Shown here: in pieces, positions 26,867 to 35,801 of the stretch
Position numbering within the stretch: the stretch's first letter is position 1
Layout of the letters: every line of letters begins with the position of its first letter
Assembly (NCBI RefSeq): GCF_013306565.1
Contig: NZ_PZPO01000001.1
Location: 124,001 to 188,000 of the forward strand
DNA: 64,000 bases
Direction: 5' to 3'
Source of the DNA: Hyphomicrobium sulfonivorans
GTDB taxonomy: Bacteria > Pseudomonadota > Alphaproteobacteria > Rhizobiales > Hyphomicrobiaceae
Notes under the pieces: model-generated
The model's input: only the letters and a program-made list of their open reading frames with translations
Database searches by the model: none
What the model was told of the DNA's origin: nothing
Translations under genes and position numbers: made by a program

Positions 26867-28146
26867 GAATGTTCGAACGGCTTGGCGCGCGACAACACAT
26901 CTGCACCGCGACGCGAAAGGTGCGCGAGCTGGGCCGCACGTTAGCGGCTGCGGGCACCGCGGGATATCCGCCCGATGTCCGCCGACGGCTGAAGATCCTC
27001 AACGTGATGTGCTATCTCATAGCTACCACGACGCTGATCTATGCTGCACAGCAGGCACTGTCCGACTATCAAGCGCATGCACCGATGGTGTGGGTCAACG
27101 TCATGCTGGCCGCCGCGGTGCTGATGGTGCCGTTGGCACACCGCATCAGCGAAATATCCGGCGGCCTGCTTCTGGTCGGCGCGGAATATGCGGCGCTGCT
27201 GGCGTTCACGCAGTTCTTCAGCCGCGAAGGCGGTGCCAGCCTGCAATACATCATCGCCGCCGCTGCTCCGTTCGTCATATTCGGTCTGCAGCGAATACGC
27301 CTGATCGCATTGGTGGTGATTGCCGGGCTGGCGCTGCATCTGTTTGCCTGGTTCCGGTTCCCCGCGCCAACCGACCTGACTGCAACGGAACGCTCGGTGA
27401 TCGACGCGAATTACGCGCAAGCTGCCATCACAACGGTCAGCCTTATCGCGGCATCGGTCTACTACGCGTTTCATCTGGCGGAGCAGGCGAAGGCCGAAAC
27501 CGACGCCGTGCTGCATAATGTTTTGCCCGATGTCATCGTCGAGCGGCTGAAAGCCGATCCCAACACGTTGATTGCCGACAATTATGAATGCGGATCGGTG
27601 CTGTTCGCTGACATCTCGGGCTTTGTCGGCATTGCGCGCCGTCTCGGCGCTGCCGCCACTGTCGATCTGCTAAGCCGCATCGTGACCGAGTTTGACAGCC
27701 TCGCGACGCAGCACGGCGTCGAGAAAATCAAGACCATCGGCGACGCTTATATGGTCGCCTCAGGGTTGCCGGTGCAGAGCGACGGTCACACCGTAAAGCT
27801 GGCGCGCATGGCGCACGATATGCTGGCCGCCATAGAACGCCACAACGCTGCAAGCGACTTCGCGATCGGCATCCGCATCGGCATCGCGTCGGGTCCGGTT
27901 ACAGCAGGCGTCATCGGCAAGCGTAAATTCAGCTACGATGTCTGGGGCGATCCGGTGAACCTCGCCAACCGCCTTGAGGCTCGCTCGCAAACGGGGCGCA
28001 TACTCATTTGTCCGCGCACGCACGAACTACTCGGCAACGCTTTCCAATATGAAGCCTGCAGGCCGATGGAGATCAAAGGGCTGGGCACGCAGGAAGCGTG
28101 GTTTTTGCTTGGCGAAACGCTTCCACCTGCCAAGCATCCCATCTAA
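26863..28146 (+). CDS. Class III adenylate/guanylate cyclase, six-helix membrane type
   Basis: Cyclase of 427 aa. Residues 45-205 hold about six membrane helices, followed by a short linker (HLAEQAKAETDAVLHNVLPDVIVERLKA) and the catalytic domain from about 240. Metal-binding Asp residues are in VLFADISGF and IGDAYM; EKIKTIGD provides the Lys, and YDVWGDPVNLANRLEA the Asp, expected for adenine specificity, plus the transition-state Asn/Arg. All key residues are present, so it should be active and make cAMP. It overlaps the Crp-like gene by 4 bp (ATGA). A 41-nt repeat hairpin follows its stop. Confidence 0.93.
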   Translation: MRMFERLGARQHICTATRKVRELGRTLAAAGTAGYPPDVRRRLKILNVMCYLIATTTLIYAAQQALSDYQAHAPMVWVNVMLAAAVLMVPLAHRISEISGGLLLVGAEYAALLAFTQFFSREGGASLQYIIAAAAPFVIFGLQRIRLIALVVIAGLALHLFAWFRFPAPTDLTATERSVIDANYAQAAITTVSLIAASVYYAFHLAEQAKAETDAVLHNVLPDVIVERLKADPNTLIADNYECGSVLFADISGFVGIARRLGAAATVDLLSRIVTEFDSLATQHGVEKIKTIGDAYMVASGLPVQSDGHTVKLARMAHDMLAAIERHNAASDFAIGIRIGIASGPVTAGVIGKRKFSYDVWGDPVNLANRLEARSQTGRILICPRTHELLGNAFQYEACRPMEIKGLGTQEAWFLLGETLPPAKHPI

Positions 28147-28165
28147 ACCGTGTCAGCTTTTGATG

Positions 28166-28206
28166 GCGCACGGCGACTCCCCTTCGGGGAGCCGGCCGCC
28201 GTGCGC
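28166..28206 (+). repeat. 41-nt two-stem hairpin element, copy A
   Basis: Outer 10-bp stem GCGCACGGCG/CGCCGTGCGC, an internal loop of A against CCGGC, inner 6-bp stem CTCCCC/GGGGAG and a TTC loop. The second copy at 40377-40417 has the same layout and length. It starts 20 bases after the cyclase stop and is not followed by a T-run. Confidence 0.8.
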
Positions 28207-28327
28207 GTAGGGCTAAACCGGTGCCAGCTTGATAGGAATGAAAAAGTCGGCACGTGCGGACGTTTGCTTCCTCGCATCGTCATCCCGACGCAGGTACGCC
28301 AACTTCCGCATTGCTCAAACAAACAAT

Positions 28328-28852
28328 CTAAACGGTTGGGCCGCCGCCAAAGCCGAAGCGCTGTTTGATGCGCTCAAAAAGGCCATCCCGCACCGCGCGA
28401 TAATCCATCAGCGTCTGCTCACGCGTGCCGTGCCCCACCATCACCGTGGCATCGATCGTCGGCCAGTATTCAACGTCGACGGCCATCGTGCGCGTGAGCT
28501 CCAGCGCCTGATGGTGAGCTTCCGGCGACAGCGAAACGATCAGATCGAACGAGGTGTCATTCAGCTCGCGCAGCGTGTGCGGTGTATGCCCTGAAACATC
28601 GATGCCGATCTCATCCATGACAGCGGTGACGAACGGATCGACTTCGCCGGCACGCACGCCCGCCGACGCGACATAAACACGATTACCCGCCAGATGGCGC
28701 AGGATTGCTGACGCCATGACGGATCGAACCGCGTTTGTCGTACAGGCGAAGAGCACGGCACCGGGCAATGGTCCGGCTTCCATATCCGGCGCCCCGGTTT
28801 GAGAAACCGTAAGTCCGGCAGTGCCGCCGCTGCTCGCGAAGTCGCGAGACAT
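28328..28852 (-). CDS. Low-molecular-weight protein phosphatase family protein
   Basis: Protein of 174 aa related to low-Mr protein tyrosine phosphatases and arsenate reductases. The catalytic loop CTTNAVRS fits C-x5-R and starts near residue 37, and a downstream Asp in YWPTIDATV may act as general acid. It has about 30 extra N-terminal residues. It starts 4 bp after the UPF0262 stop, and in many Hyphomicrobiales it is the gene after UPF0262 in the hisD operon. Its substrate is unknown. Confidence 0.87.
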   Translation of the reverse strand: MSRDFASSGGTAGLTVSQTGAPDMEAGPLPGAVLFACTTNAVRSVMASAILRHLAGNRVYVASAGVRAGEVDPFVTAVMDEIGIDVSGHTPHTLRELNDTSFDLIVSLSPEAHHQALELTRTMAVDVEYWPTIDATVMVGHGTREQTLMDYRAVRDGLFERIKQRFGFGGGPTV

Positions 28853-28856
28853 GGCG

Positions 28857-29354
28857 CTAACCCTTCCAGTGCAACGCGCAGATAAGCGTGAACAGCCTTC
28901 GGGCCGTGTCTATGTCGACGGTGATCTTGCCCGCCAGCCGCTCCAGCAGCGTGCGGCTGCCCTCGTCGTGCAGGCCGCGTCGTCCCATGTCGATGGCCTG
29001 GATGCGCGATGGCGGCGCTGTGCGGATCGCCTCGTAATAGCTTTCGCACACCAGGAAATAATCCTTCATAATGCGCTTCAGCGGTGTCAGCGAAAGCATG
29101 TGGGTGATGAGAACTTCATCCCCCTCACTGCTGACGACGAAAACCAGCCGATCGTCCATCAAGGCGAGATTGAGTTTGTATGGACCCTCATCGCGACCTT
29201 CGAGGGCAAACGAGTTGCCCTCAAGAATGTCGAAAATCGCGACCTCTCGCTCATGCTCAATATTTGAGTTGCTGGTCGCGATGGATTTTTCATCCAGCGT
29301 GATCGCCACCAGCCGCGCGCGGGGAAGATCCTGGCTCTCGACCTCGGTCGTCAT
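28857..29354 (-). CDS. UPF0262 family protein
   Basis: Protein of 165 aa matching UPF0262, restricted to Alphaproteobacteria. Recognised from [35 protein letters not shown] and [25 protein letters not shown]. Function is unknown. Its start overlaps the hisD stop by 4 bp (ATGA). Confidence 0.92.
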   Translation of the reverse strand: MTTEVESQDLPRARLVAITLDEKSIATSNSNIEHEREVAIFDILEGNSFALEGRDEGPYKLNLALMDDRLVFVVSSEGDEVLITHMLSLTPLKRIMKDYFLVCESYYEAIRTAPPSRIQAIDMGRRGLHDEGSRTLLERLAGKITVDIDTARRLFTLICALHWKG

Positions 29355-30676
29355 GATGATGCACGCTCTGGCATGGGTTGCTGCTCCGATTGCAGGCGGA
29401 TCTCGGCGGATGAGCGATGCGCCTCCAGCCCTTCTGCGCGGGCGAGCGCCATGGCTGCGGGCGCAAGCTCGGCCAGCGCGTTGCGATCGAGCTTGAGGAT
29501 CGAGGTACGCTTCATGAAGTCCAGCACGCCGAGGCCAGACGAAAAGCGCGCCGTGCGCGAGGTTGGCAGCACGTGGTTCGGCCCGGCGACATAGTCGCCG
29601 ATCATCTCCGGCGTATAGGCGCCCAGGAACAGCGCACCGGCATTGCGGATGCGCTCGCCTAGAGCCTCGGCATCCTGCGTAGCGATTTCGAGATGCTCAG
29701 CCGCAATCCGGTCCGCAAGCGCTGGTGCTTCATCCAGAGACTGAAGCTCGATGATGGCGCCGAACACGTTCCAGCTTTCGCCGGCGATGTTCCCGCGCGG
29801 CAGCGTCTGAAGCTGATGCAGCACGGCGGCCTCCACGGCACGGCCAAATTCGGCATCGTCCGTCATCAGGATGGATTGCGCTGCGGTGTCGTGCTCAGCC
29901 TGCGCCAGCAGGTCGGCGGCGATCCACTCGGGATTGTTGTGGCGGTCGGCAATCACCAGCACCTCGGAGGGGCCGGCGATGCTGTCGATGCCAACGGCAC
30001 CGAACACCTGACGCTTGGCAGCAGCCACATAGGCGTTGCCGGGGCCGACGATCTTTGCAACCGGCGCGATCGTTTCGGTGCCATAGGCAAGCGCTGCCAC
30101 GGCCTGCGCGCCACCAACGCGATAAACCTCTTCAATGCCGGCCATCTCGGCAGCGGCCAGCACCAGCGGATTGATCTCACCGCGCGGCGCGGGCACGACC
30201 ATCACGATGCGCGGCACACCGGCCACCTTGGCCGGAATGACATTCATCAGCACCGAGCTGGGGTATGAGGCAAGCCCGCCCGGCACATAGAGGCCAACCG
30301 ACTCGACCGCCGTCCAGCGCCAGCCAAGCTCGGCGCCACGCTCGTCCGTGTAGCGCTCATTGGTCGGCAGCTGGCGCTGATGATGCTCGGCGATACGGGC
30401 CGTTGCAAACTCCAGCGCTTCCAGCGTCTCAGCGCTGCACGCTTCACGCGCGCGGCGCATTTCCTCGGCCGTGACCCGCAGCCCCAACGCCTCGAGATCG
30501 ACGTGATCATATTTCTTGGAAAGATCGATCAGGGCCGCGTCGCCACGGGTGCGCACGTCATCAATGATGGATGCCACCGCCGCGCCTACATCCGCCGACG
30601 ATTCCCGCTTCTCGCCGAGGAACTGAGCGAAAGCTGCATCAAACTGTGGGTCACGCGTGTTCAGCCGCTTGGGCAT
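29351..30676 (-). CDS. hisD: Histidinol dehydrogenase
   Basis: Zinc enzyme of 441 aa that oxidises L-histidinol to L-histidine in two NAD-linked steps. Zinc and catalytic residues are recognisable: Gln/His in [12 protein letters not shown], the Glu-His catalytic pair in AAEHLEIAT, and His in [24 protein letters not shown] and [16 protein letters not shown] are family signatures. It is coupled to UPF0262 by a 4-bp overlap and follows a DUF2948 gene by 51 bp, the normal alphaproteobacterial arrangement. Confidence 0.97.
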   Translation of the reverse strand: MPKRLNTRDPQFDAAFAQFLGEKRESSADVGAAVASIIDDVRTRGDAALIDLSKKYDHVDLEALGLRVTAEEMRRAREACSAETLEALEFATARIAEHHQRQLPTNERYTDERGAELGWRWTAVESVGLYVPGGLASYPSSVLMNVIPAKVAGVPRIVMVVPAPRGEINPLVLAAAEMAGIEEVYRVGGAQAVAALAYGTETIAPVAKIVGPGNAYVAAAKRQVFGAVGIDSIAGPSEVLVIADRHNNPEWIAADLLAQAEHDTAAQSILMTDDAEFGRAVEAAVLHQLQTLPRGNIAGESWNVFGAIIELQSLDEAPALADRIAAEHLEIATQDAEALGERIRNAGALFLGAYTPEMIGDYVAGPNHVLPTSRTARFSSGLGVLDFMKRTSILKLDRNALAELAPAAMALARAEGLEAHRSSAEIRLQSEQQPMPERASS

Positions 30677-30727
30677 GTCGTAATCGGCCCTGCGGCCGTC
30701 TCCTGAATAAGTGTGATCTGACCAGAT

Positions 30728-31168
30728 TTATTCGTCGATTGTGTGGACCGGTTTGGATTGGGCACGCCAGACAGCACCCAGATCACGCAGCTCGGCCTCA
30801 ATGCATTCGACCTGAAGCTGAACTGCAGCCCCACCGGCAAAATGCAGCGTTATGGAACCGGATGGTTCCTCGGCGGGGTCGAAGGTCAGGGCCAGCAGTT
30901 CCAGCACCGCGTCTTTGTTCTGCAGGTCAAACCCCAGAACGCGCGCAGCCTTTACGCGCTCAAATCGCAACCCCGAGCGACGGCGCTGGCCCTCGGCCTG
31001 CTCCGTCTGGACCGCACCCTCCCAATCGAAACGATTGGTGATAGCGGCAAAGCGCATCTCGCGGCTGAGATAGGCCATATCGCCGACGCGAATGATCGCA
31101 TCCTGCAGATGGCAGGAGAGAACCCGCAAATCCTCCGGATCAAGGGCGATCAGCTTCAAGTCTTTCAT
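30728..31168 (-). CDS. DUF2948 family protein
   Basis: Protein of 146 aa beginning MKDLKLIALDPEDLRVLSCHLQDA, the start of the alphaproteobacterial DUF2948 family; RFAAITNRFDWE follows. Function is unknown. ATG 31168 is the family start; the longer frame to 31366 is unsupported. It normally lies between murA and hisD; here hisD is present but murA is not, and a divergent DUF6494 gene occupies that side. Confidence 0.88.
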   Translation of the reverse strand: MKDLKLIALDPEDLRVLSCHLQDAIIRVGDMAYLSREMRFAAITNRFDWEGAVQTEQAEGQRRRSGLRFERVKAARVLGFDLQNKDAVLELLALTFDPAEEPSGSITLHFAGGAAVQLQVECIEAELRDLGAVWRAQSKPVHTIDE

Positions 31169-31375
31169 ATGCCGGCATCCCAGCCATTTGGCCCAAAGGT
31201 ATGGCCACAGGCCCTCAAACGTTGATAGCTTCGCAGCCCTAGCGGTGCAACACAACTGGCCCGACCACATTGGCCAAGCGCCCATCGGCCGCATCGGGGC
31301 CATACCGTAACTTGTAGCAGCGCCCATTCCCGTGCCGTGCGCCACTTCAGCATGGCCCAGACACAAGGTGATGCA

Positions 31376-31606
31376 ATGAAAACCGATAACAAATCGCTGG
31401 ACGAAGACCGCTTTAATCTCTCCCTGCGCCGGTTTCTGAAGCAGGTGGGGATCACCTCACAGCGCGAAATCGAAGCTCTGGTGCGGGACGGAGAGCAGCA
31501 CGGCGCTCAGTTCGCCGATAGCGGCAAATTGAAGGTGCGGATGGTGCTGACTGCCGAGGGAACTGGTCTGAGGCACGTGATCGAAGACGACATCGACCTC
31601 AGATAA
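31376..31606 (+). CDS. DUF6494 family protein
   Basis: Small protein of 76 aa: FNLSLRRFLKQVGITSQREIE, then a low-complexity hinge and KVRMVLTAEGTGLRHVIEDDIDL, matching the DUF6494 pattern. Function is unknown. ATG 31376 follows AAGGTG. It is divergent from DUF2948 across 207 bp. Confidence 0.8.
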   Translation: MKTDNKSLDEDRFNLSLRRFLKQVGITSQREIEALVRDGEQHGAQFADSGKLKVRMVLTAEGTGLRHVIEDDIDLR

Positions 31607-32015
31607 CGTGTTTCACTGACGCTTTAGACAACTCTGCTGTCGACAACGGCAGTGGCGCCTACCGGCCTGCGCGGGCGGCCCAACGATCCCAGTCCGCGCA
31701 TGGCGTCAAGCGCGCCGCTGACGCAAATGCACGCCGTAGCGCGGAGGTAAAACCATTCCACCTTCCAGGACCAAAGCATAATATTTGTAAGAACATGCAG
31801 ATTCCGGCCTAAGCGGCATTTCCGCTCCGAACCGGTCTATCTCGGCCCAAAAGGCAGTGCTGGCGCGGGTTTCAGAACCCGCTCCGAGGCGCCCTGCCGC
31901 GCCTTGGTCAGTAAATGCCTAACCGATGCCTGCAAAATCGAATCTTGATTTTCATATGTCGTGAAGTTTCAGCGCCCTATTTTAGCGGGTGATCGCGGAA
32001 ATCAAGTGAGGCTTT
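31607..32015. other. Intergenic region before the GGDEF/EAL gene
   Basis: No credible gene. It holds a small hairpin (GCGGGTT/AACCCGC near 31866-31882) and the presumed promoter of the signalling gene. I see no c-di-GMP riboswitch core. Confidence 0.5.
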
Positions 32016-34205
32016 ATGCTTGGTCCCAGCGAAGGCCGTTTCACCAGTGCTGCGCTCCGCGAAGCTGATCGCATCCGCGCACTTGAAGAATACCGCATCA
32101 TCGGCAGTCCACCCGATCCAGACATTGACCGCATCGTAAAGCTTGCTGCCCGCGTGTGCCGGGTGCCGATGGCCGCGCTGTTTATCGTCGGCCGCGATCG
32201 CGTGCATATCAAATCGCAGCATGGCGTCGAGCTTGGCGATCTGCCGCGACACGAGAGCATTTGCACCTACACAAACGCACAGGACGCATTGTTCTGTGTG
32301 CCCGACACCGCCGCAGAGCCACATCTGGCGGGATCCGTGGTCGTCCGCAAAAGCCCAAGCATCCGATTTTACGCCGGCGTTCCGCTCGTTGCTCCGTCGG
32401 GACACAAGATCGGCGCGATATGCGTGTTCGATACCAAGCCCTGGTCGAGATTCTGCACCAAGGACCGCAAAGCACTCGAGGACGTCGCCGCATTGGTCAT
32501 GGAGCGGCTGGAGATGCGCCGCGTGCATGCTGCGAGCGATGACGGCAACCTGCGGTTCGAACGCATCGCCTCGACATCGCCCAATGCCATCGTGTGCGCG
32601 GATGCACTCGGCGCGATCACGTTCTGGAACAAATCCGCTGAAACGATGATGGGCTATGCCGCCCATGAAGTTCTGGGCCAACCTGTCAGCTTTGTTTTTC
32701 CCGATCGATTGAGGCGTGCGCAGTCCGCGAAGCTAGGCCGTGCCGTTCGTAAAACCGCCGCCGATCCGTCTGCACCGCGGGCGGGCTTCATCGTACGGCA
32801 TCGCGACGGCACAGAGCTGGAGCTTGAAATGACGCTGTCCGTGACGCGCGATCACGACGCAGGCTTTGGCGCGGTATTGCGCGACATCAGCATTGCCCGA
32901 CAGGGCGAGCACAGGCTTTATGCGCGCGCCGAACTCGATCCGCTGACTGGCCTGCCCAATCGCTGCCGCTTCCTCACAGCCCTGCGACAGCTTACAGCCA
33001 ATGGCACCGGAGCCCTTTTCCAACTGGATCTCTCTGGCTTCAAGGACATCAACGACTCGCTGGGCCACGCTGCCGGAGACCAGCTTTTGACCCAGGCCGC
33101 AGCGCGTCTTGCGACGCTCACCGGCGCCAAGGCCAAAGTCTCCCGCTTCGGTGCCGATGAGTTCGCCGTTTACTGGCCCGATCTTTCCGCCTCAGAAGCT
33201 TCGAGCAAAGCTGAAGATCTTCTCAGCCTGTTCGACATACCGTTTCTGGTCGACGCTGAGATCGTCTATCTCGGCGTCAACATCGGCATCGCGCGCTGTC
33301 CGGACGATGGCACCGATGCAGAGGAACTCACAGCCAATGCCAATCTCGCGCTGGAACGCGCAAAGGCGACCCGACGGCGCGGATATGAGTTCTTCAAACC
33401 CGAAATGCGTCAGGTGGTCATCGCGCGGCGCACCATTGAAAGTGAACTGCGCCAGGCATTGGCCGCTTCCCAGTTCGAACTTTTCTATCAGCCGCAAGTG
33501 ACTCTCAACGACGCCTCGATCATTGGCGCCGAAGCGCTGCTGCGCTGGCGTCACCCGACGCGCGGCCTGCTGGCCCCTGGCGCATTTCTAAGTCAACTTG
33601 AAAAGGGCCCGCTCGCTGCGGATGTGGGCAATTGGGTTCTGCGCACCGCCTGCAAGCAGGCAGCTTTGTTGCGCACCCTCCATCCCAATTTCCGCGTCGC
33701 GGTAAACCTGTTCGGCGCTCAGTTCGATGCCGGCGATCTGATGTACCGTGTGGAAGACGCGCTGCTCACTTACAAGCTGCCTCCTGAGGCTTTGGAACTG
33801 GAAATTACCGAAAACATCATGCTGCGCGGAGAGCATGCGATTGTTGTCCCTCTCCGCGAAATGCTGTCTCGCGGCATAAGCATCGCCTTCGACGACTACG
33901 GCACTGGCTTTGCTTCGCTAAATCTCTTGAAGCGTTTTCCGGTTTCGCGACTCAAGATCGACCGTTCGTTTGTGCGCGACGTATGCGCCGACGAAGAAGA
34001 CGCTGCGATCGTGCAGGCGATCATTTATCTGGGCCGCTGCTTTAAGCTCAACGTCACCGCCGAAGGCATCGAAACAGAGGAGCAGGCGAAAACGCTGCGC
34101 ATGCTGGGCTGCACGGAAGGGCAAGGCTACCTTTATGCCGAGCCACTCCCCGCCACCGCTCTTGCCAACTACCTCTGTCGAGGCGACGCCCGCACCGTTG
34201 CGTAA
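32016..34205 (+). CDS. GAF-PAS-GGDEF-EAL cyclic-di-GMP signalling protein
   Basis: Cytoplasmic protein of 729 aa. Approximate order: GAF (20-165), PAS (180-295), GGDEF (305-455), EAL (475-720). The GGDEF signature is FGADEF at residues 378-383, with Ala in place of the second Gly, so cyclase activity may be lost. The EAL domain has EALLRW at 506, DDYGTGFASLNLLKRFPV and a Glu in AEGIETEEQA, and appears intact. I infer net c-di-GMP phosphodiesterase activity, possibly with the degenerate GGDEF as a GTP sensor. GAF and PAS would sense a small ligand or redox state. No membrane helices are seen. Confidence 0.93.
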   Translation: MLGPSEGRFTSAALREADRIRALEEYRIIGSPPDPDIDRIVKLAARVCRVPMAALFIVGRDRVHIKSQHGVELGDLPRHESICTYTNAQDALFCVPDTAAEPHLAGSVVVRKSPSIRFYAGVPLVAPSGHKIGAICVFDTKPWSRFCTKDRKALEDVAALVMERLEMRRVHAASDDGNLRFERIASTSPNAIVCADALGAITFWNKSAETMMGYAAHEVLGQPVSFVFPDRLRRAQSAKLGRAVRKTAADPSAPRAGFIVRHRDGTELELEMTLSVTRDHDAGFGAVLRDISIARQGEHRLYARAELDPLTGLPNRCRFLTALRQLTANGTGALFQLDLSGFKDINDSLGHAAGDQLLTQAAARLATLTGAKAKVSRFGADEFAVYWPDLSASEASSKAEDLLSLFDIPFLVDAEIVYLGVNIGIARCPDDGTDAEELTANANLALERAKATRRRGYEFFKPEMRQVVIARRTIESELRQALAASQFELFYQPQVTLNDASIIGAEALLRWRHPTRGLLAPGAFLSQLEKGPLAADVGNWVLRTACKQAALLRTLHPNFRVAVNLFGAQFDAGDLMYRVEDALLTYKLPPEALELEITENIMLRGEHAIVVPLREMLSRGISIAFDDYGTGFASLNLLKRFPVSRLKIDRSFVRDVCADEEDAAIVQAIIYLGRCFKLNVTAEGIETEEQAKTLRMLGCTEGQGYLYAEPLPATALANYLCRGDARTVA

Positions 34206-34256
34206 CCGGAGCATCGCCGATGGCCACCGCATCATCGCGTGCTCCGGCGGCCGAGA

Positions 34257-34517
34257 TCAGTAGCAATGCTGCCGCAACGTCCAGCCCTTGATCTTGCATC
34301 GTTCGTTGCCGCTGCGATCAACACTGCACACGCGATTTGGCAGACGCTGATAGGAGCAATAATAGTTCCCCGCCTGTCCCTCATAACCGCGCATGGGACG
34401 ATCGAATTTATAGTCGTGCGTGTAGAAATCTTTCGCGCCCCGGGCGTCAGCCTGGGTTGTCGCTCCGGCAATCAGCGCCACCGCAACAAAAGCTGCTGAA
34501 AAAATGCGGCGATCCAT
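34257..34517 (-). CDS. Small secreted protein with four cysteines
   Basis: Protein of 86 aa. Residues 1-24 form a signal peptide (MDRRIF, hydrophobic core, TQADA). The mature part has four Cys, likely two disulfides, in NYYCSYQRLPNRVCSVDRSG, then ERCKIKGW and HCY. ATG 34517 has GGAG eight bases upstream. Function is unknown; it looks like the small periplasmic proteins common in Hyphomicrobiales. Confidence 0.72.
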   Translation of the reverse strand: MDRRIFSAAFVAVALIAGATTQADARGAKDFYTHDYKFDRPMRGYEGQAGNYYCSYQRLPNRVCSVDRSGNERCKIKGWTLRQHCY

Positions 34518-34646
34518 AATCAAGGCTCCATCGTATGGGCCGCTCAACTTTTGCGCGGCGTGATATACGAAGGCACAGTGGATCGAAACTTCCCTTACGG
34601 CTGTTCCCGACGTGACATCGATGGGGCAAGCTGGCGACGGACGGCT

Positions 34647-35798
34647 TCAGGTATCATCCAGCGCCAGCGCTTCCATCACCGTGAAGCGGACATCCGTTAA
34701 CGAAGCCAGTTGCTCAGCCTTGGCGCGACTTGCCAGAGCCATTGCAGGAATGCGATCCGGACGGCGCAGGAAATTTCCCATCGCTTCGGCCAGCGCTTCA
34801 ACATCGCGCGCGGGAACAAGCCTGCCGTTCACCTGATCATCAACGGCTTCGCGGCAACCGGGGACAGCGCTGGTGATAATCGGCCGACCGGTGGCCAGGG
34901 CATTCAACACCGGTTGCGGCATGCCAGCCAATCGCGCCGGGTAAACGAAGACGTGTGCCTGCTCCAGCAGATCGGCCTCGGCACGATCATCAAGGACACC
35001 CAAAAACTCGATTTCCCGGGAAGACGCCAGCAGCGCGGGATCAACGGTCTGTGCATCCGCATCATCGTCCGGCAGGGCGGCCAGAAGAAAACGCGCGTTG
35101 GGCGAGCGCTGACGCAACAACGAAGCCGCAGCGCAATAGTCCTCCACCCCTCGACGCACATCGAGACCGGCAACCATGAGAAAACCGATGCCCTGAGTGA
35201 TCGGCGGCAGCGGCTTCACCGGATACGTCTCCAGATCCACATCGGCGCCCGCTGTCAGGGAAACGGGCAGCCCTTCGGGAACGATGCCAAGCCGCTTCAG
35301 CAGCGCAATATCCTCGCCGTTGTGAAACAGCGCGACATCCGCACTGCGCAACGCCTGCCCATATCGCCATGCGGGCATTTCGTTTTCAGCGAGTGTTCCG
35401 GTGAAACGATGCTCAGGCAGGGCACCGACAATGACAACCGCGCGCGCAATGTGCGCCCGCTTTGCAGCCAGTGCGCCATAGATCATGGTTCGGCCGCCGC
35501 TGGCGACGGCGACATCGGCCCCCCAGCGCGTCAGTTGCTGCCGGATTGCGCCGACGGCCTTCCAGTCGGACAGCAGCTTCCATCCGCTGTCCTCGGCACC
35601 GATAACTGCGTGCTCGACACCCAGCTTCGCAAGCTCGTCGGCCTCTGCCTTTTGCAGCTCCGGCGACAGAACGAATGCGCGATGTCCCCTCGCTACCAGC
35701 TCCGCCAGCAGCGTGCGGAAATTCTGAATGGCGCCTAGGCCCGGACACACAAAAGCAATGCGCTTGCTGACAGCCTCAACCACTGACGCAGCCTTCAA
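34647..35798 (-). CDS. Glycosyltransferase, GT4-like
   Basis: Protein of 383 aa with a two-domain GT-B layout. The N-terminal half begins RIAFVCPGLGAIQNFRTLLAELVARGHRA. The C-terminal half has VFVYPARLAGMPQPVLNALATGRPIITSAVPGCREAVDDQVNGRLVP (VYPARLAGMPQPVLNALATG, then PGCREAVDDQVNG), the donor-binding region of GT4 enzymes, with the usual Glu replaced by Gln in the MPQP segment. It starts 3 bp after a nucleotide-sugar dehydratase gene and belongs to the same surface polysaccharide operon. Sugar specificity is unknown. Confidence 0.87.
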   Translation of the reverse strand: MKAASVVEAVSKRIAFVCPGLGAIQNFRTLLAELVARGHRAFVLSPELQKAEADELAKLGVEHAVIGAEDSGWKLLSDWKAVGAIRQQLTRWGADVAVASGGRTMIYGALAAKRAHIARAVVIVGALPEHRFTGTLAENEMPAWRYGQALRSADVALFHNGEDIALLKRLGIVPEGLPVSLTAGADVDLETYPVKPLPPITQGIGFLMVAGLDVRRGVEDYCAAASLLRQRSPNARFLLAALPDDDADAQTVDPALLASSREIEFLGVLDDRAEADLLEQAHVFVYPARLAGMPQPVLNALATGRPIITSAVPGCREAVDDQVNGRLVPARDVEALAEAMGNFLRRPDRIPAMALASRAKAEQLASLTDVRFTVMEALALDDT

Positions 35799-35801
35799 TG
35801 A

